Source: Pseudocolwellia sp049933045
GTDB lineage: Bacteria > Pseudomonadota > Gammaproteobacteria > Enterobacterales > Alteromonadaceae
Length of the DNA: 64,000 nucleotides
Assembly: GCF_049933045.1 (NCBI RefSeq)
Contig: NZ_CP187926.1
Span: forward strand, 930,001 to 994,000
Reading direction: 5' to 3'
Shown: positions 18,827 to 27,056 of the stretch, one piece after another
Position numbering within the stretch: the stretch's first letter is position 1
Layout: every line of letters begins with the position of its first letter
The notes under the pieces: model-generated
What the model saw: only the letters and a program-made list of their open reading frames with translations
Databases searched by the model: none
Told to the model about the DNA's origin: nothing
Translations under genes and position numbers: made by a program

Positions 18827-20030
18827 TATGGATAATACATCCATCTTTTTAGTTCTTTTTAAACCAGTTTAGGTAAAGTGAGGCCCAAGCTTTGGCTGCA
18901 ACCAAAGCCTTTTATATGGTAGTTCGATTAATTGCAGGCTCCTCTGTTGAGAGACCGATAACAAGAAAGAACGCCGTATAAAACTCCAAGCACTAAACTC
19001 GGATAGTCAACTGGGCCTCGAGCCCGAATAGCAAGGCAGAGTCAGCTTAATATGAATACCATAAATAATCAAAATGAAATTAACGTCGGTGTCGATACAG
19101 GTAAAACTCAACTCGATATTTATATACGCCCTTTAGATATTTATTTTGTCGTGAGCAACGATGAAGTTGGTATTAAAGAAGCCATCATGAGAATCAAAAA
19201 ACACAAGGTGACTCGTGTAGTCATTGAAGCAACCGGACGGTTAGAGCAGCCCTTTATTTTGGCGTGTGCTAAAGCAAAGATCCCTTTTGTTGTGGCTAAC
19301 CCTGTAAGAATAAAACGTTTTGCTGGAGTAATTAATCAAAAAGCCAAAACAGATAAGCTCGATGCTAAATTAATTGCACATTATGCCGAGATGGTTAAGC
19401 CTGACCTATCTAAGTTAAAAGCAGATGATATAAGGCTAATGAGTGATTTACTATCACGTCGTCGTCAGCTTATGGGTATACAAACAATGGAAAAAAACCG
19501 TCTTCAAATCATGCCCAAAGAAATCCTATCTTCTATCAGTCCAGTGTTAACGGTACTCAAAAATCAGTTAGAAAAAATAGACAATAAATTGCATAAGCTT
19601 ATTGAAAGTTGTGATGATTACAAAATAAAAAATGACATTGTTCAGAGTGTTCCTGGAGTAGGTAATGTCGTTGCTTTCAACTTGATTAGTGAAATGCCGG
19701 AACTTGGGTATATAACTAATAAAGAAGCGTCATCATTGGTGGGGGTTGCGCCTTTTAATCGGGAGAGTGGAACCTATAAAGGTAAACGCATGATACGAGG
19801 TGGACGTTCACAAATTCGAACCGCGATGTACATGGCAATGATGTCAGCAATCCAATGTAATCCAGTTTTTAAGGCAACATATCAACGATTAGTTGCGGCA
19901 GGAAAACCTAAGAAAGTAGCAATAATCGCGTGTATTAGAAAGCTAGTTATTACACTCAATTCGATGGTAAGAGATGGTGTCTATTGGGATCCTAAAATGA
20001 ATTAAACATTAAGGTTTGACACCATAGTCA
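18827..20030 (+). mobile_element. IS110-family element, copy 1, inserted in an attC
   Basis: This 1204-bp element appears identical to the copy at 24621-25824. Both begin TATGGATAATACATCCAT and end ACACCATAGTCA, and both interrupt the same position of an attC, after CTTG of the CTTGTTAG core, with CTTG also following the right end. There are no terminal inverted repeats, as in the IS110 family. The transposase is preceded by about 225 bases of non-coding left end and followed by only about 25 bases. The long left end is where IS110-type guide (bridge) RNAs are encoded. The exact ends may shift by up to four bases because of the shared CTTG. Confidence 0.85.
19052..20005 (+). CDS. IS110-family transposase (DEDD recombinase)
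   Basis: A 317-residue protein with the two IS110 domains. The N-terminal RuvC-like DEDD domain shows GVDTGKTQLDIY with the first Asp, VVIEATGRLEQP with the Glu, and KTDKLDAKLIAHYAE with the later Asp pair. The C-terminal Transposase_20 domain shows VPGVGNVVAFNLISE, ASLVGVAPFNRESG split over the turn, and GGRSQIRTAMYMA with the catalytic Ser. IS110 recombinases insert their element at short targets chosen by an element-encoded RNA. The frame is intact and matches the product at 24846-25799, so the element probably moved recently. It is read opposite to the cassette array. Confidence 0.95.
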   Translation: MNTINNQNEINVGVDTGKTQLDIYIRPLDIYFVVSNDEVGIKEAIMRIKKHKVTRVVIEATGRLEQPFILACAKAKIPFVVANPVRIKRFAGVINQKAKTDKLDAKLIAHYAEMVKPDLSKLKADDIRLMSDLLSRRRQLMGIQTMEKNRLQIMPKEILSSISPVLTVLKNQLEKIDNKLHKLIESCDDYKIKNDIVQSVPGVGNVVAFNLISEMPELGYITNKEASSLVGVAPFNRESGTYKGKRMIRGGRSQIRTAMYMAMMSAIQCNPVFKATYQRLVAAGKPKKVAIIACIRKLVITLNSMVRDGVYWDPKMN

Positions 20031-20034
20031 CTTG

Positions 20035-20493
20035 TTAGGTAACACTATCCACAGTGCTTGCGTTTAATTTAACAACTTTTCTAATGCTTGAAAATGTGAA
20101 AACACTGCCAACGATAAATAATAGCAAACTGATCCCCCACAGTGAAAAGAAACTGGAAACCTTGGCAGAATCAGTTGAATTGCTTTGGTATAAAACTTTA
20201 ACTACATCACCTTTTTGATAAGTATTGATTGAGGGACTAAGACCAAAACTGGAAGTAAACACAATTGAATTACCATTAAGATCCTTAAACTCAATTTTTG
20301 GATATAAAGATGATTTTGAGGAATGCTTTTTTACTAGCTCGATAACAACACCATTCGTTGAATTTGCTTTTTCGAGAAATGAATAAGTATTAAAACTAAC
20401 AAATATACATATGGTAATGCATGCTAACCCTAATATTAGATAAAGATATCCCACCTTTATGCTGTCATTCATACGTTCAACGATGCGAATCAT
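20035..20493 (-). CDS. DUF3592-type membrane protein (cassette gene)
   Basis: A 152-residue cassette protein. Two membrane helices (about 15-37 and 115-137) enclose a roughly 75-residue domain with NGVVIELVKKHSSKSSLYPKI and YQKGDVVKVLYQ, the pattern of DUF3592 proteins (function unknown). The short first helix and the domain suggest an inner-membrane protein with a soluble beta-rich domain. The stop codon (TAA) is part of the ACCTAAC core of its attC, which is interrupted by the IS110 copy. The start could be the first codon at 20493 or the Met at residue 8. Confidence 0.75.
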   Translation of the reverse strand: MIRIVERMNDSIKVGYLYLILGLACITICIFVSFNTYSFLEKANSTNGVVIELVKKHSSKSSLYPKIEFKDLNGNSIVFTSSFGLSPSINTYQKGDVVKVLYQSNSTDSAKVSSFFSLWGISLLLFIVGSVFTFSSIRKVVKLNASTVDSVT

Positions 20494-20503
20494 TTTTGGT
20501 GTT

Positions 20504-20603
20504 ACCTAACGCCCCACTAAGAGGCAAATAATAGTTGGTTATAATAGAGAGCGAAGCGAACAAAACCAACTGTTATTTGTCCTGCTTGAGTGGCTTGTTA
20601 TGT
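20504..20603 (-). repeat. attC site 4
   Basis: Closes the 95-residue protein cassette. Inner arms AGTTGGTT and AACCAACT; right core GTTATGT. Confidence 0.88.
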
Positions 20604-20605
20604 GG

Positions 20606-20893
20606 CTATTGCTCATTAAATACATTCTTATTATACCAAGCCTCTGAGTGTACTTCTGTTTCTGAAAACTCAATAAATGATTTTAAAGCTGACATTGGAA
20701 TCTGGATTAGTTTGCCGTTAGTTGAAAGCTCTACATATTTAATTTCGTTTTCTTCATTTGCGTAAACTTTGAATAATGGATAATCGATTTCTTTATCTAT
20801 GGAAGGATTACCAGTTTCAATATATAACTCAGACGTCATTCCAAAATCAGAAACAACTTGTGTTTTTATGCTTTCGTGATCAAAACGCTTCAC
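20606..20893 (-). CDS. Small soluble protein of unknown function (cassette gene)
   Basis: A 95-residue acidic protein, not recognised. It has no signal peptide or membrane helix. The middle (FKVYANEENEIKYVELSTNGKLIQIPMSALKSFIEFSE) reads like alternating beta strands ending in a helix. The ATG is preceded by AGGAGCATCAGGTGAAGCG-type sequence with a GGAG 15 bases and an AGGTG 6 bases upstream, so initiation looks good. It ends two bases before its attC core. Confidence 0.65.
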   Translation of the reverse strand: MKRFDHESIKTQVVSDFGMTSELYIETGNPSIDKEIDYPLFKVYANEENEIKYVELSTNGKLIQIPMSALKSFIEFSETEVHSEAWYNKNVFNEQ

Positions 20894-20907
20894 CTGATGC
20901 TCCTAGA

Positions 20908-21007
20908 CACATAACGCCTTACTAAGCGGCGCGAAATTGTTGGCTAAAATGTACGAGGAACGAGTGCTAGCCAACTGTTTAGCGTCCGTTTGAGTAACTT
21001 GTTAGTG
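20908..21007 (-). repeat. attC site 5
   Basis: Closes the 75-residue membrane protein cassette. Arms GTTGGCTA and TAGCCAAC; core GTTAGTG. Confidence 0.88.
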
Positions 21008-21017
21008 TGTAAACTGC

Positions 21018-21245
21018 TCAGTCGTCTTTGTTTTTTACTTTACCAAACAACCCAAAACCAATAAGAACTAGACCTAAACCAGACGTTAATGATATCTCGA
21101 CTGAAAACCAAATTGGATTCTCAGATTTGTGCACCTCAACTTGTCGCTTTGTAACAACACCAGTTTGATATTGCTTAAAGGCAAATAATAAAAATACTAT
21201 ACCTAGTAAAATTAAACCTAGTTTGCCTCGATTAAACTTAGTCAT
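21018..21245 (-). CDS. Small two-helix membrane protein (cassette gene)
   Basis: A 75-residue protein with two membrane helices (GLILLGIVFLLFAFKQY at about 9-25 and LTSGLGLVLIGFGLFG at about 53-68), a short polar loop and a lysine-rich tail. It is not recognised. The gene fits tightly between two attC sites and runs with the array. Confidence 0.6.
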   Translation of the reverse strand: MTKFNRGKLGLILLGIVFLLFAFKQYQTGVVTKRQVEVHKSENPIWFSVEISLTSGLGLVLIGFGLFGKVKNKDD

Positions 21246-21254
21246 ATACTTTCA

Positions 21255-21558
21255 CACTAACGCCTCAAACAGAGGCTAAAAATTGTTGGCCAAAATGGCG
21301 AGGCACGAGCAACGGCCAGCTGTTTTTAGTCCTGCTGCTTTGCCTTGTTAGCAGTGTAAGATAAGCTTTGGCGGTTTACCGCTATAACTTTTTAATATTA
21401 CAACTAACGCTATTTAATACACTTTACTCAAAAATTAACACCAAGAAAAGAACACTACGATATTAACGATTAGTTAAGTTTAAGTAGGGAGAGGTTAAGT
21501 GAAACGTGAAACCTTTTCACTAAAAACCAACCCTTGATTTATACAAATTGAATAAGAC
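21255..21558 (-). repeat. Type I gene-less cassette, copy 2 (attC 21255-21353)
   Basis: First of a tandem pair with copy 3 at a 304-bp period; the two are nearly identical including their attC. Hairpins are at 21371-21382 (GCGGTTTACCGC) and 21506-21520 (GTGAAA/TTTCAC allele). GTG precedes AAACGT. Confidence 0.88.
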
Positions 21559-21862
21559 TGCTAACGCCTCAAACAGAGGCTAAAAATTGTTGGCCAAAAT
21601 GGCGAGGCACGAGCAACGGCCAGCTGTTTTTAGTCCTGCTGCTTTGCCTTGTTAGCAGTGTAAGATAAGCTTTGGCGGTTTACCGCTATAACTTTTTAAT
21701 ATTACAACTAACGCTATTTAATACACTTTACTCAAAAATTAACACCAAGAAAAGAACACTACGATATTAACGATTAGTTAAGTTTAAGTAGGGAGAGGTT
21801 AAGTGAAACGTGAAACCTTTTCACTAAAAACCAACCCTTGATTTATACAAACTGAATAAGAC
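21559..21862 (-). repeat. Type I gene-less cassette, copy 3 (attC 21559-21657)
   Basis: Near-exact tandem repeat of copy 2. GTGAAA/TTTCAC hairpin allele, with GTG before AAACGT. Confidence 0.88.
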
Positions 21863-21963
21863 TGCTAACGCCTCGTTAAGAGGCAAATAATATGTTGGCT
21901 AAAATAAGCGACGCAGGAGCAAAAGCCAACTGTTATTTGTCCTGCTTTAACGACTTGTTATAT
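21863..21963 (-). repeat. attC site 8
   Basis: Closes the 136-residue membrane protein cassette, whose reading frame ends inside it. Arms GTTGGCT and AGCCAAC; core GTTATAT. Confidence 0.88.
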
Positions 21964-22343
21964 GCCCGATTATACAAAGCTACAGCATGTTTTGCAGGTT
22001 CGCTCTTAGTTAAAAGATAATTGACTATAAACATCGCTGGAAATAGTAACAAGAAGACTAAATTACTAGCATCGTTTTTTGCCGCAGACGACCAAACAGG
22101 AATACTAAAATTACCACTTAATAAAAAAGTAGAAACAAAAAAGCATTTTAGATAGCCATCCGCTTTTTGGTAAATAGCTAAATTACGATAAAAAAAGAAT
22201 GCTGCCACTAAGGCTACTAAAGTAGAAACTGCAACTTTGTCATAGTATTCACTAGCAAGTGTTGAAGCTAAAAAGCCGGGGTACATTGCTAGAACTGCAC
22301 AAGGGAGTGCAATTATATTCTTCGATTTAATAGTACACCTCAA
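21933..22343 (-). CDS. Multi-helix membrane protein of unknown function (cassette gene)
   Basis: Up to 136 residues with about four hydrophobic segments (ALPCAVLAMYPGFLAS, VSTLVALVAAFFFY, CFFVSTFLLSG, NLVFLLLFPAMFIVNYLL). It is not recognised. The frame reads about 30 bases into its own attC, so the last residues (NKSLKQDK) are attC-derived. The start is uncertain. TTG at 22343 has GGAAG directly next to it, and an ATT eight bases after GAGGTG is another option. Confidence 0.6.
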   Translation of the reverse strand: MRCTIKSKNIIALPCAVLAMYPGFLASTLASEYYDKVAVSTLVALVAAFFFYRNLAIYQKADGYLKCFFVSTFLLSGNFSIPVWSSAAKNDASNLVFLLLFPAMFIVNYLLTKSEPAKHAVALYNRAYNKSLKQDK

Positions 22344-22356
22344 CTTCCTTTAGGGC

Positions 22357-22660
22357 ATATAACGCCTCAAACAGAGGCTAAAAATTGTTGGCCAAAATGG
22401 CGAGGTACGAGCAACGGCCAGCTGTTTTTAGTCCTGCTGCTTTGCCTTGTTAGCAGTGGAAGATAAACGTTTGCGGTTTACCGCCATAACTTTTTAATAA
22501 TACAACTAACGCTATTTAACTACACTTTACTCAAAAATTAACACCAAGAAAACAACACTGAATGTTTAGTTTTAAATAAGCATTAATTAGGAGTGGTTAA
22601 TTGAAACGTAAAACCTTTTTACTAAAAACCAATCCCTGATTTATACAAACTGAATAAGAC
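22357..22660 (-). repeat. Type I gene-less cassette, copy 4 (attC 22357-22455)
   Basis: GTAAAA/TTTTAC hairpin allele at 22608-22622; TTG precedes AAACGT. The first hairpin is GCGGTTTACCGC followed by CATAAC. Confidence 0.87.
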
Positions 22661-22963
22661 TGCTAACGCCTCAAACAGAGGCTAAAAATTGTTGGCCAAA
22701 ATGGCGAGGTACGAGCAACGGCCAACTGTTTTTAGTCCTGCTGCTTTGCCTTGTTAGCTGTGTAGGATAAGCTTTGGCGGTTTACCGCTATAACTTTCTA
22801 ATAATACAACTAAAGCTATTTAATACACTTTACTTAAAAGTTAACACTGAGAAAACAACACAAAGAAATTAACGATAAGTAAATTTTAATTAGGACTGGT
22901 TAAGTGAAACGTAAAACCTTTTTACTTAAAACCAACCCCTGATTTATACAAACTGAATAAGAC
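22661..22963 (-). repeat. Type I gene-less cassette, copy 5 (attC 22661-22759)
   Basis: GTAAAA/TTTTAC hairpin allele, with GTG before AAACGT. Arms of the attC are TTGGCC/GGCCAA. Confidence 0.87.
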
Positions 22964-23306
22964 TGCTAACGCCTCATTCAGAGGATAAAAATTGTTGGCT
23001 AAAATAGCGAGGCACGAGCAATGGCCAGCTGTTTTTAGTCCTTTGGAATGCCTTGTTATGAGTAACTTAGGTTAACTCAAAACACTACACTATTAGTAAA
23101 CACCCCATTTGTAAATGAAGCTTAACTTGAGCTACTAAATACACATTGACGAACCGATGTATTTGCTACAAAAATCTCTTCAAAAGCAAATACTATTGGT
23201 GACCTTTGATAAACCTTAACTAGCGAAACTCGTATGAAACAAACACAAAGTTCACTTATTAAAACCACTCTGTTTTACAAAAAAGAACAGACAAAAAGCA
23301 GCAGAC
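22964..23306 (-). repeat. Type II gene-less cassette, copy 1 (attC 22964-23061)
   Basis: The body carries the type II hairpin GTATTTGCT / AGCAAATAC at 23159-23193 with a loop holding ACAAAAATCTCTT. Its attC is of the type I-like CCTCATTCAGAGG kind, unlike copies 2-4. No gene is seen. Confidence 0.82.
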
Positions 23307-23420
23307 TCATAACCGCTACTTAAGAGGCTACTAACGTAGTCCTTGAGTAACTTAATTAAACAAATAAACGCACAGCAAAAACCCAACTGTTAGTAGTCCT
23401 ACTTGAAGTTTTTGTTATGT
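23307..23420 (-). repeat. Aberrant long attC (site 12)
   Basis: About 114 bases, longer than its neighbours. Outer parts are AACCGCTACTTAAGAGGCTAC on the left and CCAACTGTTAGTAGTCC with GTTATGT on the right. GGCTACTAAC/GTTAGTAGTCC pair, but the usual left inner arm GTTGGC is missing. It closes the reversed Cys-rich protein cassette. Confidence 0.65.
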
Positions 23421-23449
23421 GTTGGCTAGATTGATAAATGGAGAATGTG

Positions 23450-23626
23450 ATGAGCAAACCAGAAATAGAATGTACAAGAGTTAGGGCATGTAAGTGGCAG
23501 GGTGGCTACAGCGACTTAACAAAAAAACTCAACAAAAAAGACACTAAAAAGTATGGTACTGAATGTAACGACAACGTATGTCCTAAATGCGAATGTAAAA
23601 CCATGTATGAAATAAAAAACACATAA
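23450..23626 (+). CDS. Small Cys-rich protein, opposite to the array (cassette gene)
   Basis: Starting at ATG 23450 (GGAG seven bases upstream) the product has 58 residues. It has five or six cysteines arranged as C-x5-C, then C-x4-CPKCECK, which suggests a small zinc-ribbon or knuckle. It is lysine-rich and soluble. It is read on the plus strand, against the array, so it must have its own promoter, probably within the preceding attC. Its stop (TAA) is formed by the ACATAAC core of the next attC. The family is not recognised. Confidence 0.6.
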   Translation: MSKPEIECTRVRACKWQGGYSDLTKKLNKKDTKKYGTECNDNVCPKCECKTMYEIKNT

Positions 23627-23924
23627 CGCCTCAAACAGAGGCTAAAAATTGTTGGCCAAAATGGCGAGGCACGAGCAACGGCCAGCTGTTTTTAGTCCTG
23701 CTGCTTTGCCTTGTTAGCAGTGAAAGATAAGCTTTGGCGGTTTACCGCTGTAACTACTTAATATTACAACTAACGATTTTTAATATACTTTACTTAAAAA
23801 TTTACACTAAGAAAATAACACAAAACAATTAACGATAAGTAAACTTTAATTAGGGAGAGGTAAAGTGAAACGTAAAACCTTTTTACTTAAAACCAATCCC
23901 TGATTTATACAAATTGAATAAGAC
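23621..23924 (-). repeat. Type I gene-less cassette, copy 6 (attC 23621-23719)
   Basis: GTAAAA/TTTTAC hairpin allele, with GTG before AAACGT. The first hairpin is followed by TGTAAC. Confidence 0.87.
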
Positions 23925-24020
23925 TGCTAACGCCTCGTTAAGAGGCTAAAAATGGATGGCTAAAATAGTGAGGCACGAACGTAGCCAACTGTTTTAGTCC
24001 TTTTAAACGACTTGTTATAT
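23925..24020 (-). repeat. attC site 14
   Basis: Arms GGATGGCTA and TAGCCAAC carry a mismatch; core GTTATAT. It closes the cassette at 24134-24511. Confidence 0.85.
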
Positions 24021-24041
24021 TACGTTTACACTGGAGCTACA

Positions 24042-24320
24042 ATGAAAACAAAAAATAAGTATGTCACAGAGTTATTTATGGAAGCGCCGCAACTGATAAA
24101 ATTATTAATAATAGTGTTTTTTGCTTCAGTTGCTTATTCCATGTGTTCAAGTATTTTTGATAGTTGGTTGCCCATTTCTTTTAGCTGTTCAACTTGCGTG
24201 TGCCCAGAAGCGCCGCCTTTTGGATCTGACGCTGATATTTCTATAGCGGTCTGCATTGATTGGATTATAGCTCTAGCGGCACCAACCTTTTCTAATCTTA
24301 CTTTCGCCTCGATAACCTGA
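24042..24320 (+). CDS. Possible small membrane protein overlapping the opposite gene
   Basis: From ATG 24042 the frame gives 92 residues: MKTKNKYVTELFMEAPQ, then the helix LIKLLIIVFFASVAYSM. The rest is antisense to the gene at 24134-24511. The start has a good ribosome binding site (TGGAGCTACAATG). Only the first 30 or so residues are outside the overlap, so the C-terminal part may be meaningless. This is a weak candidate. Confidence 0.25.
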   Translation: MKTKNKYVTELFMEAPQLIKLLIIVFFASVAYSMCSSIFDSWLPISFSCSTCVCPEAPPFGSDADISIAVCIDWIIALAAPTFSNLTFASIT

Positions 24321-24511
24321 GGTGTAGAGTCTAGAATAGACGCAGTGGATTGCATTATTTGACTTTGCCACCCCTGTATAGCTTCATTTACTTGATTTAA
24401 TGTTTGTGCTGATTTATCTGAATCTCGCTTTGCAGAAACAGCAAACCAAATTGATAGCAATGTTGCTCCAACAGGAACAAGCCATGTTGATATAAATACT
24501 TGGACTTCCAT
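24134..24511 (-). CDS. Membrane-anchored coiled-coil protein (cassette gene)
   Basis: From ATG 24511 (AGGTG upstream) the product has 125 residues. Residues 5-25 (FISTWLVPVGATLLSIWFAV) form one membrane helix, followed by a long helical, probably coiled-coil region (SAQTLNQVNEAIQGWQSQIM, VIEAKVRLEKVGAARAIIQSM) and a helical tail. A longer frame reaches 24634 but would start in the attC and IS region, so it is not used. Not recognised. An N-in, cytoplasmic helical domain is likely. About 114 bases separate the stop from its attC, an unusually long tail. Confidence 0.65.
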   Translation of the reverse strand: MEVQVFISTWLVPVGATLLSIWFAVSAKRDSDKSAQTLNQVNEAIQGWQSQIMQSTASILDSTPQVIEAKVRLEKVGAARAIIQSMQTAIEISASDPKGGASGHTQVEQLKEMGNQLSKILEHME

Positions 24512-24529
24512 GCGACACCTATCTAGTAA

Positions 24530-24620
24530 TATAACGCCCCAATAAGAGGCAAAAAATAGTTTGCTATAATGTTTGAGGCACGAAAACAGCAAACTGTTTT
24601 TTGTCCTTTTAATTGGCTTG
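24530..24620 (-). repeat. attC site 15, split by IS110-family copy 2
   Basis: Arms AGTTTGCT and AGCAAACT. The site stops at GGCTTG, and its core CTTGTTAGAT resumes at 25825 after the IS. It closed the type III gene-less cassette at 25835-26158. Confidence 0.85.
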
Positions 24621-25824
24621 TATGGATAATACATCCATCTTTTTAGTTCTTTTTAAACCAGTTTAGGTAAAGTGAGGCCCAAGCTTTGGCTGCAACCAAA
24701 GCCTTTTATATGGTAGTTCGATTAATTGCAGGCTCCTCTGTTGAGAGACCGATAACAAGAAAGAACGCCGTATAAAACTCCAAGCACTAAACTCGGATAG
24801 TCAACTGGGCCTCGAGCCCGAATAGCAAGGCAGAGTCAGCTTAATATGAATACCATAAATAATCAAAATGAAATTAACGTCGGTGTCGATACAGGTAAAA
24901 CTCAACTCGATATTTATATACGCCCTTTAGATATTTATTTTGTCGTGAGCAACGATGAAGTTGGTATTAAAGAAGCCATCATGAGAATCAAAAAACACAA
25001 GGTGACTCGTGTAGTCATTGAAGCAACCGGACGGTTAGAGCAGCCCTTTATTTTGGCGTGTGCTAAAGCAAAGATCCCTTTTGTTGTGGCTAACCCTGTA
25101 AGAATAAAACGTTTTGCTGGAGTAATTAATCAAAAAGCCAAAACAGATAAGCTCGATGCTAAATTAATTGCACATTATGCCGAGATGGTTAAGCCTGACC
25201 TATCTAAGTTAAAAGCAGATGATATAAGGCTAATGAGTGATTTACTATCACGTCGTCGTCAGCTTATGGGTATACAAACAATGGAAAAAAACCGTCTTCA
25301 AATCATGCCCAAAGAAATCCTATCTTCTATCAGTCCAGTGTTAACGGTACTCAAAAATCAGTTAGAAAAAATAGACAATAAATTGCATAAGCTTATTGAA
25401 AGTTGTGATGATTACAAAATAAAAAATGACATTGTTCAGAGTGTTCCTGGAGTAGGTAATGTCGTTGCTTTCAACTTGATTAGTGAAATGCCGGAACTTG
25501 GGTATATAACTAATAAAGAAGCGTCATCATTGGTGGGGGTTGCGCCTTTTAATCGGGAGAGTGGAACCTATAAAGGTAAACGCATGATACGAGGTGGACG
25601 TTCACAAATTCGAACCGCGATGTACATGGCAATGATGTCAGCAATCCAATGTAATCCAGTTTTTAAGGCAACATATCAACGATTAGTTGCGGCAGGAAAA
25701 CCTAAGAAAGTAGCAATAATCGCGTGTATTAGAAAGCTAGTTATTACACTCAATTCGATGGTAAGAGATGGTGTCTATTGGGATCCTAAAATGAATTAAA
25801 CATTAAGGTTTGACACCATAGTCA
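24621..25824 (+). mobile_element. IS110-family element, copy 2, inserted in an attC
   Basis: 1204 bp, apparently identical to copy 1 (18827-20030) and placed at the same point of a different attC (after CTTG, before CTTGTTAG). Two independent insertions at the same site position point to specific targeting of attC rather than chance. The ~225-base left end is the likely source of the guide RNA. Confidence 0.87.
24846..25799 (+). CDS. IS110-family transposase (second identical copy)
   Basis: The 317 residues match the product at 19052-20005 throughout, with the same DEDD residues (GVDTGKTQLD, VIEATGRLEQP, KTDKLDAKL) and catalytic Ser region (GGRSQIRTAMYMA). Lack of divergence means a recent transposition or homogenisation by recombination. 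Recombination between the two direct copies would delete or duplicate the ~5.8 kb of cassettes between them. Confidence 0.95.
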   Translation: MNTINNQNEINVGVDTGKTQLDIYIRPLDIYFVVSNDEVGIKEAIMRIKKHKVTRVVIEATGRLEQPFILACAKAKIPFVVANPVRIKRFAGVINQKAKTDKLDAKLIAHYAEMVKPDLSKLKADDIRLMSDLLSRRRQLMGIQTMEKNRLQIMPKEILSSISPVLTVLKNQLEKIDNKLHKLIESCDDYKIKNDIVQSVPGVGNVVAFNLISEMPELGYITNKEASSLVGVAPFNRESGTYKGKRMIRGGRSQIRTAMYMAMMSAIQCNPVFKATYQRLVAAGKPKKVAIIACIRKLVITLNSMVRDGVYWDPKMN

Positions 25825-25834
25825 CTTGTTAGAT

Positions 25835-26158
25835 TTTGTAATGGCAAGCACTGCAATAACCAAACCCACCAAACATCGCGTGACTTGAACTATAGAGTTA
25901 AAAAATACCGCCCCACGACACACCAAACATTGATTTTTGAGCCACTCGCCTTACTTATTAAGCGAATACTCTGAAACATATTATTACCGCAAAACTTACT
26001 TAGCGATAAACACCAAACCTACTTGGCGAAAAACTGATAAGCCAAAAGCTACAACAGATTTAATGACACATAACTTACCACAACATTGAAACGAAACAAG
26101 CGCCCTATTTACTTAATAAAGACAAAAGCATAATTAAATAAGATCGATTTCGTGGGGA
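25835..26158 (-). repeat. Type III gene-less cassette body, copy 1
   Basis: No gene is seen in this 324-base body. It shares with copy 2 (40949-41230) the block ACACCAAACNNTGANTTTTGAG, read over 25910-25945, and a hairpin TTGGC / GCCAA (26023-26045) with loop GAAAAACT followed by AAAAGCT. Its attC was split by the IS. Confidence 0.7.
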
Positions 26159-26464
26159 AAACTAACGCCTCAAACAGAGGCTAAAAATTGTTGGCCAAAA
26201 TGGCGAGGCACGAGCAACGGCCAGCTGTTTTTAGTCCTGCTGCTTTGCCTTGTTAGCAGTGTAAGATAAGCTTTGGCGGTTTACCGCTATAACTTTTTAA
26301 TATTACAACTAACGCTATTTAATACACTTTACTCAAAAATTAACACCGAGAAAACAACACAAAGCAATTAACGATAAGTAAATTTTAATTAGGAAGAGGT
26401 AAAGTGAAACGTAAAACCTTTTTACTAAAAACCAATCCCTGATTTATACAAACTGAATAAAGAC
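26159..26464 (-). repeat. Type I gene-less cassette, copy 7 (attC 26159-26258)
   Basis: GTAAAA/TTTTAC hairpin allele, with GTG before AAACGT. The junction has one extra A (GAATAAAGACTG). Confidence 0.87.
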
Positions 26465-26561
26465 TGCTAACGCCTTATTAAGCGGCGTGAAATAGTTGGC
26501 TAAAATTGCGAGGAACGAAGCTAGCCAACTGTTTAGCGTCCGTTTGAATAACTTGTTATGT
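26465..26561 (-). repeat. attC site 17
   Basis: Closes the coiled-coil/winged-helix protein cassette, whose stop codon lies in the GTTATGT core. Arms AGTTGGCTA and TAGCCAACT. Confidence 0.88.
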
Positions 26562-27038
26562 ACCAACTACTTCCACAACATATTTCCTGCCTTCTTGGCT
26601 GATTTTCTGGAATTGCCCACCTTTATTTCCAGTTAAAGCACTACCCATTACTAGCCTAGGAAAGTCTAAAAAGTTCATGTCCTTTAGTTCATCGAAATGA
26701 TAATTAACCACACCAATTTCTAATGATAATTTATTCGCCATATCTTCCTTGGAAATCCCATCGGATGCAGAAAATAATATTTTTAATATGTTGTTTTTTA
26801 CATCATCTAACTTAGGAGTACCTGAAGAGCTTTGGAGTGTGGCATTGATTTCGCTTTCTAGGCTATCGACTTTATTTTTTAAGAAGCTATTTTCTCGTTC
26901 TAGAAACTCTACTTTTTGATCAGACATTTTTAATTTTTCATCAAGAGCATCATATTTGTCAGAAATAAGAAGAATACGTTCTTTCAGGATAGTGGAAGAA
27001 CCATGTTCATTTATTAGTTTTTCGATCATATTGAGCAT
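26556..27038 (-). CDS. Coiled-coil plus winged-helix protein (cassette gene)
   Basis: From ATG 27038 (GGAG seven bases upstream, preferred to the TTG two codons earlier) the product has 160 residues. Residues 5-70 are a heptad-rich coiled coil (YDALDEKLKMSDQKVEFLER and ENSFLKNKVDSLESEI). Residues 80-160 resemble a winged helix-turn-helix (ILKILFSASDGISKEDMANK, VVNYHFDELKDMNFL) with a glycine-rich wing (GSALTGNKGGQFQKIS). It may bind DNA or form a small adaptor. Similar two-part proteins occur in other bacterial accessory regions. No partner gene is nearby, and the family name is not certain. Confidence 0.7.
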   Translation of the reverse strand: MLNMIEKLINEHGSSTILKERILLISDKYDALDEKLKMSDQKVEFLERENSFLKNKVDSLESEINATLQSSSGTPKLDDVKNNILKILFSASDGISKEDMANKLSLEIGVVNYHFDELKDMNFLDFPRLVMGSALTGNKGGQFQKISQEGRKYVVEVVGT

Positions 27039-27056
27039 ACGCAATCTCCATTTGGT

